Shown piece after piece: positions 9,418 through 18,602 of a stretch of 64,000 nt of DNA. Origin of the DNA: Synechococcales cyanobacterium CNB (GTDB lineage Bacteria > Planctomycetota > Phycisphaerae > Phycisphaerales > UBA1924); NCBI GenBank assembly GCA_030263455.1, contig SZOZ01000006.1, forward strand, positions 81,285-145,284. Reading direction: 5' to 3'. The position numbers and the translations under genes were made by a program. Numbering within the stretch: position 1 is the first letter of the stretch; the number at the start of each line of letters is the position of its first letter. The notes under the pieces are model-generated. The model was not told the DNA's origin, did not search any database, and was given only the letters and a program-made list of their open reading frames with translations.

Positions 9418-10194
9418 TCAGATCGACCCCGCCACCACGCGGCCGTCCTCAAGATGAACGATCCGATCCGCCCGAGCGGCAACCTCGGGGTCGTGGGTCA
9501 CCATCACGATCGTCCGGGCCGGCCCGCCCCGAACGCCCGCAATGGCATCGAGGATCCGCCTCCCCGTCTCACGGTCGAGATTGCCCGTCGGCTCGTCCGC
9601 CAGGAGCAGCCGCGGCTCGTTGATCAGGGCACGGGCGATCGCCACACGCTGGCGCTCGCCCCCCGAAATTTCAGCCGGCCTGTGCGCGAGCCGGTGCGAA
9701 AGGCCGAACGAAGTCAGCAGGTCCGTCGCCCGGGCACGGAGCGCCGCACGCCGGCGGGAATAGCCGAAGCGGCCGTGCAGCACCATCGCCCCCAGCAGCA
9801 CGTTCTCCAGCACGTTCAACTCCGGCAGAAGGTGGTAGAACTGGAACACGAAACCCACCGATTCCGCCCGGTAGCGGTCCAGTTCGCGGATCGACATCTC
9901 CGAGAGCGGCCTGCCGTCGAACCGGATCGGATGCTCACCGCCAACGCCCCGGTCCGGGCGGTCCAAGCCCCCGATCAGGTGCAGCAGCGTGCTCTTCCCC
10001 GAGCCGGACGCCCCAAGCACCGCCACCCACTCGCCCTCTCGCACCTCGAGCGTCGCGCCCCGCAGCACCGGCACGTCCACGCGACCGAGGCGGTAGGTCT
10101 TGTGGAGGTCACGCACGGCAAGCAGCGAGCCCCTCGACGCCGCGTGCGGCTCGGGAATCATCGGAATGGCGGCGTGCTGCGTCACGGTGCTCAC
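9418..10194 (-). CDS. ABC transporter ATP-binding protein, LolD/MacB type
   Basis: A 258-aa ABC ATPase of the lipoprotein/MacB export class. It has Walker A GASGSGKSTLLHLIGGLD, a Q-loop region (VGFVFQFYHLLPELNVLENV, typical of LolD), signature SGGERQRVAIARAL, Walker B LLLADEPTGNLD and the switch His in VMVTHDPEVA. The GTG at 10194 forms a GTGA overlap with the stop of the permease gene just upstream, so it was chosen; an ATG at 10161 is the alternative. It pairs with the adjacent LolC/E-like permease to form an inner-membrane lipoprotein-release or related exporter. Confidence 0.92.
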   Translation of the reverse strand: MSTVTQHAAIPMIPEPHAASRGSLLAVRDLHKTYRLGRVDVPVLRGATLEVREGEWVAVLGASGSGKSTLLHLIGGLDRPDRGVGGEHPIRFDGRPLSEMSIRELDRYRAESVGFVFQFYHLLPELNVLENVLLGAMVLHGRFGYSRRRAALRARATDLLTSFGLSHRLAHRPAEISGGERQRVAIARALINEPRLLLADEPTGNLDRETGRRILDAIAGVRGGPARTIVMVTHDPEVAARADRIVHLEDGRVVAGSI

Positions 10195-11726
10195 TCGAAG
10201 CGCAGAGCGCGGATGGGATGCATGAACGCCGCACGCAACGCCGGGATCAGCGCGCCAAGCAGGCACGAGAGCACGCCCCCGGCCAGCACGAACGCCGCCT
10301 TGTCAGGCTCGATCCGCCGCGGAATCTCCTTGAACACGTACACCGCCGGATCCCAGACGTACAGCCCGAGGCTCGTGCCCATCCAGTCGTGGATGTCGTT
10401 GATGTTCGTCACGATCGCCCACGCCAGCAGCCCGCCCGCCACCGACCCCACCAGCCCGATCGCCGCGCCGTACCGCAGCCACACCCACGCGATCCCCCAC
10501 GAACCGGCGCCGAGCGCGCGCAGTACGCCGATGTCGCGCGTCTTCTCACTGATCATCGCCCAGAAGATCGCAAGCACCAGGAACACCGCCGTCATCGAGA
10601 TGAACGAGAAGATGAACAGAACCAGCGCGGTCTCCTTCTTCACCGCCGCGATCATCGTCCGGTTCGCGTCCTCCCACGTCTGGATGACGATCACGGACGG
10701 CGCTGGCACCTCCCCGGCGTGCACCGCCGCGAACTCCGCGTAGATGCGCTCAACCCGGGCCTTGAATCCGGCAAGATCACGGTCGGCAGTCCGTCCCCGG
10801 ACCAGCACAGCCGTCGTGCGCGCCGGATCGATCTCGTAGCCGCCCTCCCCCTCGCCCTCAGCCTCCGCGAACACGTCGTCCGGACCCTTGTCGGACAGCC
10901 TCAGCCCCTCGTTCATCTGCAGCATCGACTGCAACGCGTCGAAACGCACCAGCACCGTCTGCCGGTCGATGTCGTACAGGCCGCTCTCGAACTCGTTGGC
11001 CACCGGCAGCACCCGCGTCTGCACGTCGCGCGGCCTGCCCTTGCTGTCCAGGGGCACCACCCGCAGCGTCAGTTCCCCCTGCAACGGCATGAACACGTCG
11101 GCGTGCGTCAACCCGCCCTCCGCCGTCTGCTGCGGGATCACCATCGGGATGTAGAACCCGCTCCGCGTACGCCGGTTGAAGTCCGTCACCTCGATCCCGA
11201 GCACCAGCGCCGGCTTCGGCTCGCCCGTCTCCGGGTCGGGCCGCGTCAACGCCAGCCCGTTCTCGTACAGCCGACGCCACATCTCGCGCCCATCCAGCCG
11301 CGGATCCTCACCCCTGCGATCCTTCCGAAGCGGCTCGGCCATCGGCTTCCACCACAACGTCTCGGCGAATGACGTGACCCGCGCGAACCCCGGCCCATCC
11401 ACGCCGCGCACCGCTACGCCCTCCGTCCGACCGTCCGGGAGCGTGATGATCCCGAACGTCTCGATCAGAGGCGTCGCGGCTTCGACCTCCGGGTCCGCCT
11501 CCAGCCGCGCGATCAGGTCGTCGTAGTGCGGGAACCCGGTGTTCGGCCAGACGATCCGCACGTCCCCGATCAGCGAACGCCCCGACTCCGTGAGCATCCG
11601 CAGGAACCCCCCCATCACCGACCACGTGATCAGCACCATCGCCGTGCACAATGCGACGCCCAGCGACGCCAGCAGCGGCATGACCTTCGTCGTCAGGTAC
11701 TTCCGGGTCAGCAACGCCTGATACAC
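10191..11726 (-). CDS. ABC transporter permease, LolC/LolE-like
   Basis: A 511-aa permease: an N-terminal transmembrane helix after MYQALLTRKYLTTKVMPLLA, a large periplasmic domain (about residues 45-330) longer than in E. coli LolC (about 400 aa in total), and three C-terminal membrane segments with the FtsX loop SEKTRDIGVLRALGAGSWGI. The N-terminal YLTTK...A motif is shared with LolC/LolE. The GTG at 11726 is preceded by a TAGACT box 6 nt away and no ribosome binding site, so the mRNA is probably leaderless and this is the first gene of the operon with LolD, the hydrolase and GH3. Lipoprotein release is the family role; specificity is not shown. Confidence 0.88.
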   Translation of the reverse strand: MYQALLTRKYLTTKVMPLLASLGVALCTAMVLITWSVMGGFLRMLTESGRSLIGDVRIVWPNTGFPHYDDLIARLEADPEVEAATPLIETFGIITLPDGRTEGVAVRGVDGPGFARVTSFAETLWWKPMAEPLRKDRRGEDPRLDGREMWRRLYENGLALTRPDPETGEPKPALVLGIEVTDFNRRTRSGFYIPMVIPQQTAEGGLTHADVFMPLQGELTLRVVPLDSKGRPRDVQTRVLPVANEFESGLYDIDRQTVLVRFDALQSMLQMNEGLRLSDKGPDDVFAEAEGEGEGGYEIDPARTTAVLVRGRTADRDLAGFKARVERIYAEFAAVHAGEVPAPSVIVIQTWEDANRTMIAAVKKETALVLFIFSFISMTAVFLVLAIFWAMISEKTRDIGVLRALGAGSWGIAWVWLRYGAAIGLVGSVAGGLLAWAIVTNINDIHDWMGTSLGLYVWDPAVYVFKEIPRRIEPDKAAFVLAGGVLSCLLGALIPALRAAFMHPIRALRFE

Positions 11727-11732
11727 GCGGGC

Positions 11733-11738
11733 AGTCTA
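11733..11738 (-). promoter_or_regulatory. -10 element for leaderless lolC/E operon
   Basis: TAGACT on the minus strand, ending 6 nt before the GTG start codon at 11726. No ribosome binding site lies between them. Confidence 0.55.
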
Positions 11739-11829
11739 GGAGGAAGTGACGGAGTGAGTCGTGATGAAGCGGTGGAGTGGTCAAGGGCAGGCGTCACCTT
11801 TCTGATGCCCGGTGCCCGATGCCTCCCCC

Positions 11830-11835
11830 TACAGT
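11830..11835 (+). promoter_or_regulatory. -10 element for leaderless dus mRNA
   Basis: TACAGT ends 5 nt before a GTG at 11841. This position favours the GTG over the upstream in-frame ATG at 11805 as the start codon. Confidence 0.5.
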
Positions 11836-11840
11836 TCCGC

Positions 11841-12959
11841 GTGCTCGCCAAGCCGCTCCAGATCGGCCCGGTTCGGCTGCGGACCAACCTCCTCCTCGCG
11901 CCGATCGCCGGCTGGTGCGACCTCGCCTGGCGCATGACCTGCCGCGAACTCGGCGGCGTCGGGCTGGCCTGCACCGATCTCCTCAGCCCGCGCGGCCTCC
12001 TCTGCGGCTCGGAAGCCTCGCTTGACCTCGCACGCACCAACGAGTTCGACCGCCCGGTCGGCATGCAACTCTACGGCTCGGACCCGGCCCTGCTCGCCGA
12101 CGGCGCGCGGTGGTGCGCCGACCACGGCGCGACCGTCGTGGACCTGAACATGGGCTGCCCTGTGGACAAGGTCTGCAAGAAGGACGGTGGCTCGAAACTG
12201 ATGTGCGACCTCGACCGAGCGGTCCGCATCGCAGAGGCCGTGCGGGCCGCGCTGCCCGAAAGCATCCCGCTCACCGCCAAGATGCGCCTCGGCTGGACCC
12301 AAGCCGACTACGAGCGCGGCGTCGCGTGCTCGCTCGCCGTGCGCCTCTCCCGTGTCGGCGTTGCCATGGTTACCGTGCACGGCAGGACCACGGAGCAGAT
12401 GTTCAAGGGCGAGTGCCGGCGCGAGGGCATCCGCCGCGTTGTCGAGGCTGTCGCCGAGGCGACAGGCCGCTACACCGGCGAGCCGGGTGGTGGCGTCCCG
12501 GTCATCGGCAACGGCGACGTGCGAACGCCCGATGATGCCGTGTCCATGCTGCGCGAAACCGGGTGCGCCGGCGTGATGATCGGCCGCGGTGCATTCGCCA
12601 TGCCCTGGGTCTTCAGGCTGGCGTGGCAGGAGCAGTGCAGGATCGCGCGGGAAGAGGCGGACGGAACGCCCGCCCCACCCGAGGATGAAGGATCGGAGGA
12701 GCCGACGGAAGCGGAGAAGGTCGAGATCGTGCGCCGCTACTTCGAGCGCATGCGCGAGTTCCGCGGCGACCACTACGCCATGCACAAAATCAGACAGAAG
12801 ATCGCCTGGCTCGGCAAGACCATCAACGGCTCCCACTGCCGCGGGTTGAAGGACGGCGTGCGCCTGGCCGCCAATCCGGGCGACGTTCACCGCGCCATCG
12901 ACCACTGGCTCGCCTTCGGCGCGGCGAACGAGCGGGCGGTTCCCCCGGTTCCTGCCTGA
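11841..12959 (+). CDS. tRNA-dihydrouridine synthase family protein
   Basis: A 372-aa flavoenzyme of the Dus family, which reduces uridine in tRNA using FMN and NADPH. The motifs are clear: LLLAPIAGWCDLAWRM (FMN site), VVDLNMGCPVDKVCKKDGGS (catalytic Cys, about residue 106), LTAKMRLGW, VTVHGRTTEQMFKG and VPVIGNGDV followed by GVMIGRGA. The helical C-terminal domain includes FRGDHYAMHKIRQKIAWLGK. An acidic Pro-rich insert (about residues 280-295) lies before that domain. The frame extends upstream to an ATG at 11805, but GTG 11841 has a TACAGT box 5 nt upstream and gives the expected N-terminus. Which tRNA position it modifies cannot be read from the sequence. Confidence 0.9.
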   Translation: MLAKPLQIGPVRLRTNLLLAPIAGWCDLAWRMTCRELGGVGLACTDLLSPRGLLCGSEASLDLARTNEFDRPVGMQLYGSDPALLADGARWCADHGATVVDLNMGCPVDKVCKKDGGSKLMCDLDRAVRIAEAVRAALPESIPLTAKMRLGWTQADYERGVACSLAVRLSRVGVAMVTVHGRTTEQMFKGECRREGIRRVVEAVAEATGRYTGEPGGGVPVIGNGDVRTPDDAVSMLRETGCAGVMIGRGAFAMPWVFRLAWQEQCRIAREEADGTPAPPEDEGSEEPTEAEKVEIVRRYFERMREFRGDHYAMHKIRQKIAWLGKTINGSHCRGLKDGVRLAANPGDVHRAIDHWLAFGAANERAVPPVPA

Positions 12960-13054
12960 ACCCCACGATTCTCGGCCTCAATCAGTACCCCAAACCCCGC
13001 GACGCCCATTGATCGTGGGCCTCTCCCGCTTGTAGTCTGGCGGTTTCGGGGGCG

Positions 13055-13075
13055 GCCGCCGCGGTTGCGGGCGGC
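13055..13075 (+). promoter_or_regulatory. GC hairpin just before the protease ribosome binding site
   Basis: GCCGCC and GGCGGC form a 6-bp stem around a short loop, ending next to the AAGGAG site. A similar arrangement precedes the DUF1573 gene at 16130. Confidence 0.35.
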
Positions 13076-13087
13076 AAGGAGCACGCG

Positions 13088-15925
13088 ATGGCATACCGAG
13101 GACCGGCGTGGTTGGCCGGCTGCACGGCGGCGTTCCTGATCTTCGCGTGGATGTCCCCGAGCCAGTCGCGGGGACAGACGCTCTCCGGCAGCGCGCCGGT
13201 GGCGACTTACACCTTCGACGACGCCGCGCTCGACGGGCGCGCCGGAGGACCGATCGTCGTCCGGGACTTCCCGCTCGGAGCGAGCGGGCGCCGGGCCGAC
13301 CTGCTGCTCACACGACTTTCCGTGACAACCCCGTGGACGCGCTTCGCCGTCGGGCGCGCCGGCGAGGCTGACTCTCCACTGAACTTCGACCCATCCTCCG
13401 TCACTCTCCTCCGCGGGACCGTCGTCGGCCAGCCCGGGTCGCATGCCTTCATCGCGCTGGGTGCGAACGCCGCGAACGGCTACCTCGAAGTCGCCGGCGA
13501 ACGCTTCGGCGTTTCCTCGCGCCTGCCCGGCGGCGGCGCGACTCGCCCGGGCGAGGTCAGCGTCTTCGCCGTGCGCCCGGGAGGAACGCTCCTCCCACCC
13601 GGCGTCGAGTTCTGCCGTGTCGTACGCCACAACCAGGAGCCGATGCCGGACACGCGCAGCACACCCGACCAGCCGAGCAACCTCTATCGAATCATCGAAC
13701 TGGCGATCGAGACCGACTACGAGTACTTCCTGCTCTTCGGCGACCTCGATGCCGCCGCCGAGTACGTCGTCACTCTCTATGGCGCCGTCTCGGACATCTA
13801 CCTTCGGGAGATGAACCTGCGCTTCGAACTGACCTACGTCCGCCTGTGGGACAACCGCAACGACCTCTACCAGGGCAACGAAAACCCGCTCGGCGCGTTC
13901 AGGAACCACTGGAACAACAACATGCAGCACATCCCCCGCGACACCGCTCAATACCTCAGCGCGAGGCGGTACCTCAGCGCGGGCGGTGTCGCCTATCTCA
14001 GCGCGCTCTGCACCAACAACGGCTACTCCTGGGCGGGCTACACACTCGGGTTCTTCGTCGATCCCGACCGCCCCCACGTCTTCAACCGCGACGTCGTCGT
14101 CCCCGCCCACGAACTCGGCCACAACTGCGGCACCCTCCACACCCACGACTACGGCGTCGACAACTGCGCCAACGACACGCCCATCCCCAGCCGCGGCGAT
14201 ATGATGAGCTACTGCGCCCAGACCGTCAGCGGCGGCGAAGCCAACATCGACATGCGATTCCACCGCCTCACACGACGTGCCATGCACGAGCACGTCGCCA
14301 CCCGTGACTGCCTCACCTTCGACTGCAACCTCAACGGCATCCCCGACAGCGAAGAGATCGCCCTCGGACTCGCACAGGACGCCAACGCCGACGGCATACC
14401 CGACGACTGCCAGGACTGCAACCGCAACGGCATCCTCGACCCCGAGGAGATCGCCCTCGGACTCGCCGAGGACGCCAACGGCAATCTCATCCCCGACCGC
14501 TGCGAGCCGGACTGCAACGCCAACGGACTCCCCGACGCCTGGGACACCTACACCGGACTCGAAACCGACAGCGACGGCGACACGATCCCCGACGCCTGCC
14601 AGTCCGACTGCGACGCCGACGGCGTCTACGACTACGCCGCCATCCAGGCGAACATGCCCCTCGACATCGACCGCGACGGCATCCTCGACGCCTGCCAGGA
14701 TTGCGACGGCGACGGCATCATCGACCTCCTCGCTCTCGACGCCGCCCACTTCTGTTTCGTCACAAGCCTCACACAGCCCGCAATCCGCTCCTGCCACTCC
14801 GTGACGGGCGTCGTCGCGGCGGTCTCGCCACCAGCAGTCAACGCCGGGCACGATCTCGTCATCACCCCCGATCGCCGCGTGCTCGTCTCCAGCGGCGCGG
14901 ACCACCGCGTCGTTGAGTTCGACCGCTCAGGCGCGCTCGTCGGCGACTTCGTCCCCTCCGGCGCAGGCGGCCTGTCCACGCCGACAGGCATGGTCGTCAC
15001 CCCCCGGGGCACGCTCCTCGTCGCCTCGCTCGACACCGCCAGCGTCCACGAGTTCGACCTCGCCACCGGGCAGCACCTCGGCGAACTGGTCGCGCCCGGT
15101 TCGGGAGGGTTGGTCTCGCCTTGGGGTATGACGCTCTCCCCGTCGGGCACGCTCGTCGTCGCCGCAGGCAACAACCGCGTCCGCGAGTACGACGCCAGCA
15201 CCGGCGAGTTCCTCCGGACCGTCGTCACCTCGAACAACGGCGGCCTGAACCAGCCTCGCGGCATCGTCTACAACCCGATCACCGGCGACCTCCTTGTCGC
15301 CAGTTACGGCAACAACCGCATCCTCGCCTACGACGGCGCCACCGGCGCCCCGAAGGGCAAGTGGAACCAGGGCGGCACCTCCACCGTCCTCACCCTCGAG
15401 GAGCCGTGGGGGCTTCGTGTCGGACCGGACGGCGGGGTCTACGCCTCGACCAGCCACGTCCACCGCGACACCGGCGGCCTCCACGTCACACGCGCCCGCG
15501 TCTACCACTTCGACCCGCGCAACGGCTACTTCATGCGTGCCTTCATCGTCGGCAACGACACCGACATCTGGCGACCCAGCGGCTTCGACTTCATGCCCGA
15601 CGCCGGAACCGACTGCAATCTCAACGGCATCCCCGACGACTGCGAGATCGCCGACGGACGCGCACAGGACTGCAACACCAACGGACTCCCGGACTCCTGC
15701 GACATCGCCGCCGGGCGCAGCCAGGACCTCAACCGCGACGGCATTCCCGACGAGTGCCAGTGCCTCGCCGACTTCAACCGCGACGACAACGTAGATTCCA
15801 TCGACCTCGTCGCATTCCTCAACACCTGGGTCACCGGCGACCAGGCCGCCGACTTCAACGGAGACGGCGTCGTGAACTCGATCGACGTTGCCGTTTTCCT
15901 CAACCTCTGGATCGCCGGCTGCTGA
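13088..15925 (+). CDS. secreted zinc metalloprotease with Ca-binding repeats, NHL-like propeller and dockerin-like end
   Basis: A 945-aa exported protein. A signal peptide covers about residues 1-30, followed by a pro-domain. The metalloprotease core follows, with the metzincin zinc site HELGHNCGTLH at 341-351 and a Met-turn DMMSYC at 371-376, as in M12 (reprolysin-like) enzymes. Next come several CNxNGIPD-type Cys/Asp repeats (about 412-540), resembling thrombospondin type-3 calcium repeats. A propeller of NHL-like blades spans about 575-840 (GLSTPTGMVVTPRGTLLVAS and so on), then two more Asp repeats. A duplicated EF-hand/dockerin-like end follows (ADFNRDDNVDSIDLVAFLN, ADFNGDGVVNSIDVAVFLN), finishing WIAGC. 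The ATG follows an AAGGAG site. It probably degrades extracellular or surface protein. Confidence 0.88.
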   Translation: MAYRGPAWLAGCTAAFLIFAWMSPSQSRGQTLSGSAPVATYTFDDAALDGRAGGPIVVRDFPLGASGRRADLLLTRLSVTTPWTRFAVGRAGEADSPLNFDPSSVTLLRGTVVGQPGSHAFIALGANAANGYLEVAGERFGVSSRLPGGGATRPGEVSVFAVRPGGTLLPPGVEFCRVVRHNQEPMPDTRSTPDQPSNLYRIIELAIETDYEYFLLFGDLDAAAEYVVTLYGAVSDIYLREMNLRFELTYVRLWDNRNDLYQGNENPLGAFRNHWNNNMQHIPRDTAQYLSARRYLSAGGVAYLSALCTNNGYSWAGYTLGFFVDPDRPHVFNRDVVVPAHELGHNCGTLHTHDYGVDNCANDTPIPSRGDMMSYCAQTVSGGEANIDMRFHRLTRRAMHEHVATRDCLTFDCNLNGIPDSEEIALGLAQDANADGIPDDCQDCNRNGILDPEEIALGLAEDANGNLIPDRCEPDCNANGLPDAWDTYTGLETDSDGDTIPDACQSDCDADGVYDYAAIQANMPLDIDRDGILDACQDCDGDGIIDLLALDAAHFCFVTSLTQPAIRSCHSVTGVVAAVSPPAVNAGHDLVITPDRRVLVSSGADHRVVEFDRSGALVGDFVPSGAGGLSTPTGMVVTPRGTLLVASLDTASVHEFDLATGQHLGELVAPGSGGLVSPWGMTLSPSGTLVVAAGNNRVREYDASTGEFLRTVVTSNNGGLNQPRGIVYNPITGDLLVASYGNNRILAYDGATGAPKGKWNQGGTSTVLTLEEPWGLRVGPDGGVYASTSHVHRDTGGLHVTRARVYHFDPRNGYFMRAFIVGNDTDIWRPSGFDFMPDAGTDCNLNGIPDDCEIADGRAQDCNTNGLPDSCDIAAGRSQDLNRDGIPDECQCLADFNRDDNVDSIDLVAFLNTWVTGDQAADFNGDGVVNSIDVAVFLNLWIAGC

Positions 15926-16093
15926 CCCGATCGAGACGGAAGCGTCAGAGCCGTTACGACACGCGGAAACAGGACTCGATTCCCCGGGTTTTCCGCGCCT
16001 CCTGCCACGGGGCCGACCTCGCGGCGATGCATCGCGTACAGTCCGTGCGATCGCGGGTCTGTCTTGCCTGGCCGGCCCGCCGTCGCGCGGGGG

Positions 16094-16114
16094 GCTGCCG
16101 CGCCACGCGGCAGC
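16094..16114 (+). promoter_or_regulatory. perfect 9-bp hairpin before DUF1573 gene
   Basis: GCTGCCGCG, loop CCA, CGCGGCAGC. The hairpin ends 2 nt before the AAGGAGG ribosome binding site of the gene at 16130 and could control its translation or mRNA stability. Confidence 0.4.
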
Positions 16115-16129
16115 GCAAGGAGGTCGTCC

Positions 16130-17254
16130 ATGCGAAGGATTCCCCTCGCCCTCGCGTTCTGCTCCGTGTTCACGCTCGTCTGCACCCACGCCACGGGGCA
16201 GGAGACAACCCCGCACGACCCTGCGCTTCCGTCCGAACGGCGCGATGCGCCGAGCATGATCGTCGACCGTCCGCTGCACGACTTCGGCTCGATTCTCGAC
16301 GATCGGCCCGTGACAACGCGGTTCACGTTCGTCAACGACGGATCGGCGACCCTCCGCATCACCGGCATCGCGCCGAGCTGCAAGTGCACGAGCGGCGTCA
16401 TCGAGACAGCAGAGTGCGATCCTGGCGAATCGGGCGCGATCTCCGTGTCGTTCGACCCGAGCGGACGCGACGGGGCTCAGGCCCAGTTCGTCACGCTCTC
16501 GACCAACGACCCCGAGCGACCCACCGTCAGGCTCGACATCCGGGCGAACGTCAGGCCGCTCGTGTTCGCCTCGCCCCGCGCCGCCGGCTTCGGAAGCGTG
16601 GAGAAGGACCATATCGCTGAAACCACGCTGCTGATCGCCGGTCGCACCGACGATTTCAGGGTGCTCGAAGCCCTTGCCGACAACCCGGACCTCATCCGCG
16701 TCGAAATCGGCGACACCGAACTCCGCGAGTTCGAGGGCGAGCCGGAACCCCTCCCCAGCACGGCGTTGAAGGTCCGCCTCCTCAAGGGCACGCCGGTCGG
16801 CCTCCTGCGCCAGTTCATCACCATCCGCACCAACGACCCCCGCCGAGAAACGCTCCGCGTCGACGCCGTCGCCTCCGTCGTCGGCGATATCGAAGTGACG
16901 CCGGAACGCATCCAGCTCGGCGCGATCGTCATCGGCGAATCGGTCGAACGCGAGATCGTGATCCGCTCACGCTCCGGCAGGCCCTTCACCATCCGCGACG
17001 TCAAGAACACCACCGCCGACCCCGACGCTTGCCGCGTCACCCTCACGCCCATCGCAGGCCCCGACGGCACACCGCCGAGCGCATACACCCTGACCCTCAA
17101 GATCACCATGCCCGAACACGGCCGCGCCGTCCGCGGGCACCTCACCATCCAAACCGACGTCGATCGGGAGTGGACAAAGTCCGTGATCTACGGAGCTTCC
17201 CCGCGTCGCAGACACGCCCCCACCGCAACCCCCCCCGCCGCACCACCGCGTTGA
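16130..17254 (+). CDS. DUF1573 domain protein, exported
   Basis: A 374-aa protein with an N-terminal signal peptide (RRIPLALAFCSVFTLVCTHA). The mature part begins with a DUF1573 Ig-like domain: HDFGSILDDRPVTTRFTFVN, then SCKCTSGVIE with a CxC pair, then FVTLSTNDPERPTVRLDI. Two further beta-sandwich stretches follow (about residues 160-255 and 255-360). DUF1573 proteins are abundant in Bacteroidetes and Planctomycetes; function is unknown, although the conserved CxC suggests metal or redox chemistry. A strong AAGGAGG precedes the ATG. A paralogue of similar length and domain order lies 232 bp downstream, so this is a local duplication. Confidence 0.85.
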   Translation: MRRIPLALAFCSVFTLVCTHATGQETTPHDPALPSERRDAPSMIVDRPLHDFGSILDDRPVTTRFTFVNDGSATLRITGIAPSCKCTSGVIETAECDPGESGAISVSFDPSGRDGAQAQFVTLSTNDPERPTVRLDIRANVRPLVFASPRAAGFGSVEKDHIAETTLLIAGRTDDFRVLEALADNPDLIRVEIGDTELREFEGEPEPLPSTALKVRLLKGTPVGLLRQFITIRTNDPRRETLRVDAVASVVGDIEVTPERIQLGAIVIGESVEREIVIRSRSGRPFTIRDVKNTTADPDACRVTLTPIAGPDGTPPSAYTLTLKITMPEHGRAVRGHLTIQTDVDREWTKSVIYGASPRRRHAPTATPPAAPPR

Positions 17255-17486
17255 GCGGACACAGGGGTTTCCCCGCCCCGTACAACCCGTCCGCAGATGC
17301 CATCGCCGACCGGCGTGAGATCAGGATCGCTCCCCAACGGGGCGATAGACTTTCCGTGCCACCTCCCCTCTGCTTCGAGCGTATCAGTCGGTACGCGGGG
17401 GATCAGGTAGCGACGAGTTCGCGTTTTGACAGGTGCCGGCTGTGTCGGGCCTCCATGGCCCCAGGCCGGAACAGCGGAGGCGAGCC

Positions 17487-18584
17487 ATGAGATTGTCCGT
17501 CATCGCTCTCTTTACTCTCGCGACGACCCTGCCGGCCGGGATGAGCGCAGCCCAGCTCCTCGACCAGGCCGACGCTCCCAACCGACTCCCGCCGACGCTC
17601 GAAGAGCGTGTGCCTCCCCGCATCGTTTTCGACCGCGACCGACACGACTTCGGGCTGATCCTGGACACCGAGAAGTCCGAGACCGAGTTCGTCTTCGTCA
17701 ACGAAGGCCCGGGCCTGCTCCGCATCGAGAGCGCAAAGGGCAGCTGCAACTGCACCGTCCCGGCTCTCAGCAAGACCCAGTTCAAGCCCGGCGAGCGCGG
17801 CACCATCAAGGTCGTCTACGACCCCAAGAACCGCGCGGGCGATCAGCACCAGACCGTCACCGTCACCACCAACGACCCCGAACGGCGCACCATCCAACTC
17901 GTCGTCGCCGCCAAGGTGCGCCCCTCGGTCATCATCGAACCCAGGATGGCCCACTTCGGCCCCGTGGCCAAGGACACGCCCGCAGAACTCGTCATCCGCG
18001 TCGCCGGACGCACCCCTGACTTCAAGGTACTCGAAGCCGTCAGCGACAACGCCGACGTCTTCACGATCACGCTCGGCAAGACCGAACAGGTGAAGTTCGA
18101 GGATGAGCCTGAGCCGCTCCCGACCACGACGCTGACCGTCAAGATGCGCCCGGGTGCGCCCATCGGCCTCATCCGCAACTACCACGCCCGAATCCGCACC
18201 AACGACCCGAAGAATGAGCAACTCCAGGTCGAACTCCTCGCCCAGCACCTCGGCGACCTCGAAATCCTTCCCGAGCGCGTCTCCTTCGGCGCGGTCCGCA
18301 TCGGCGACACCTTCGAGCAGGAGGTCGTCATCCGCTCCCGAACCGGAACCCCGTTCACAATCCTCGACGTCGAGGACCGCAACCCCGACCCCGATGCTGT
18401 CAAGATCACCCTCGCCCCGCAGTCCCCCAACGGCGGGAGCAAGGCCCCGGCCTACGTCCTGCGCATCTCGGGACAGATCGGCGAGAACGGACGCGGCGTC
18501 AGAGGGCTGCTCATCGTCCACACCGACGTCGAACGCGAGCAGACCATGAGCATCCCCTACTTCGCCTCCGTCCGTCGCAACTGA
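17487..18584 (+). CDS. DUF1573 domain protein, exported (paralogue)
   Basis: A 365-aa protein and a paralogue of the preceding gene: a signal peptide (about residues 1-23), then a DUF1573 domain with HDFGLILDTEKSETEFVFVN and a GSCNCTVPAL CxC pair, then TVTTNDPERRTIQL. The two following beta domains (EPRMAHFGPVAKDTPAELVI, LPERVSFGAVRIGDTFEQEV) align with the first copy. The ATG has GGAGG 8 nt upstream. It is followed at 18 nt by a rhodanese gene and then a MauE-like gene, so the group looks like an envelope sulfur/redox operon. The role of DUF1573 there is an inference. Confidence 0.85.
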   Translation: MRLSVIALFTLATTLPAGMSAAQLLDQADAPNRLPPTLEERVPPRIVFDRDRHDFGLILDTEKSETEFVFVNEGPGLLRIESAKGSCNCTVPALSKTQFKPGERGTIKVVYDPKNRAGDQHQTVTVTTNDPERRTIQLVVAAKVRPSVIIEPRMAHFGPVAKDTPAELVIRVAGRTPDFKVLEAVSDNADVFTITLGKTEQVKFEDEPEPLPTTTLTVKMRPGAPIGLIRNYHARIRTNDPKNEQLQVELLAQHLGDLEILPERVSFGAVRIGDTFEQEVVIRSRTGTPFTILDVEDRNPDPDAVKITLAPQSPNGGSKAPAYVLRISGQIGENGRGVRGLLIVHTDVEREQTMSIPYFASVRRN

Positions 18585-18602
18585 CTGGTAGGCAACCGCC
18601 AC

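Noticed and set aside
12962..13019. CCCACGAT...ATCGTGGG as a dus terminator
   Set aside because: The 42-nt loop makes the stem weak, and there is no T tract.
12887..14905. 672-aa open frame on the minus strand across the protease gene
   Set aside because: It is a shadow of the plus-strand protease: long antisense frames are common in GC-rich DNA, and its Val/Asp/Gly-rich composition lacks any domain.
17426..17431. TTGACA as a -35 box upstream of the second DUF1573 gene
   Set aside because: No -10-like sequence at 16-18 bp from it.
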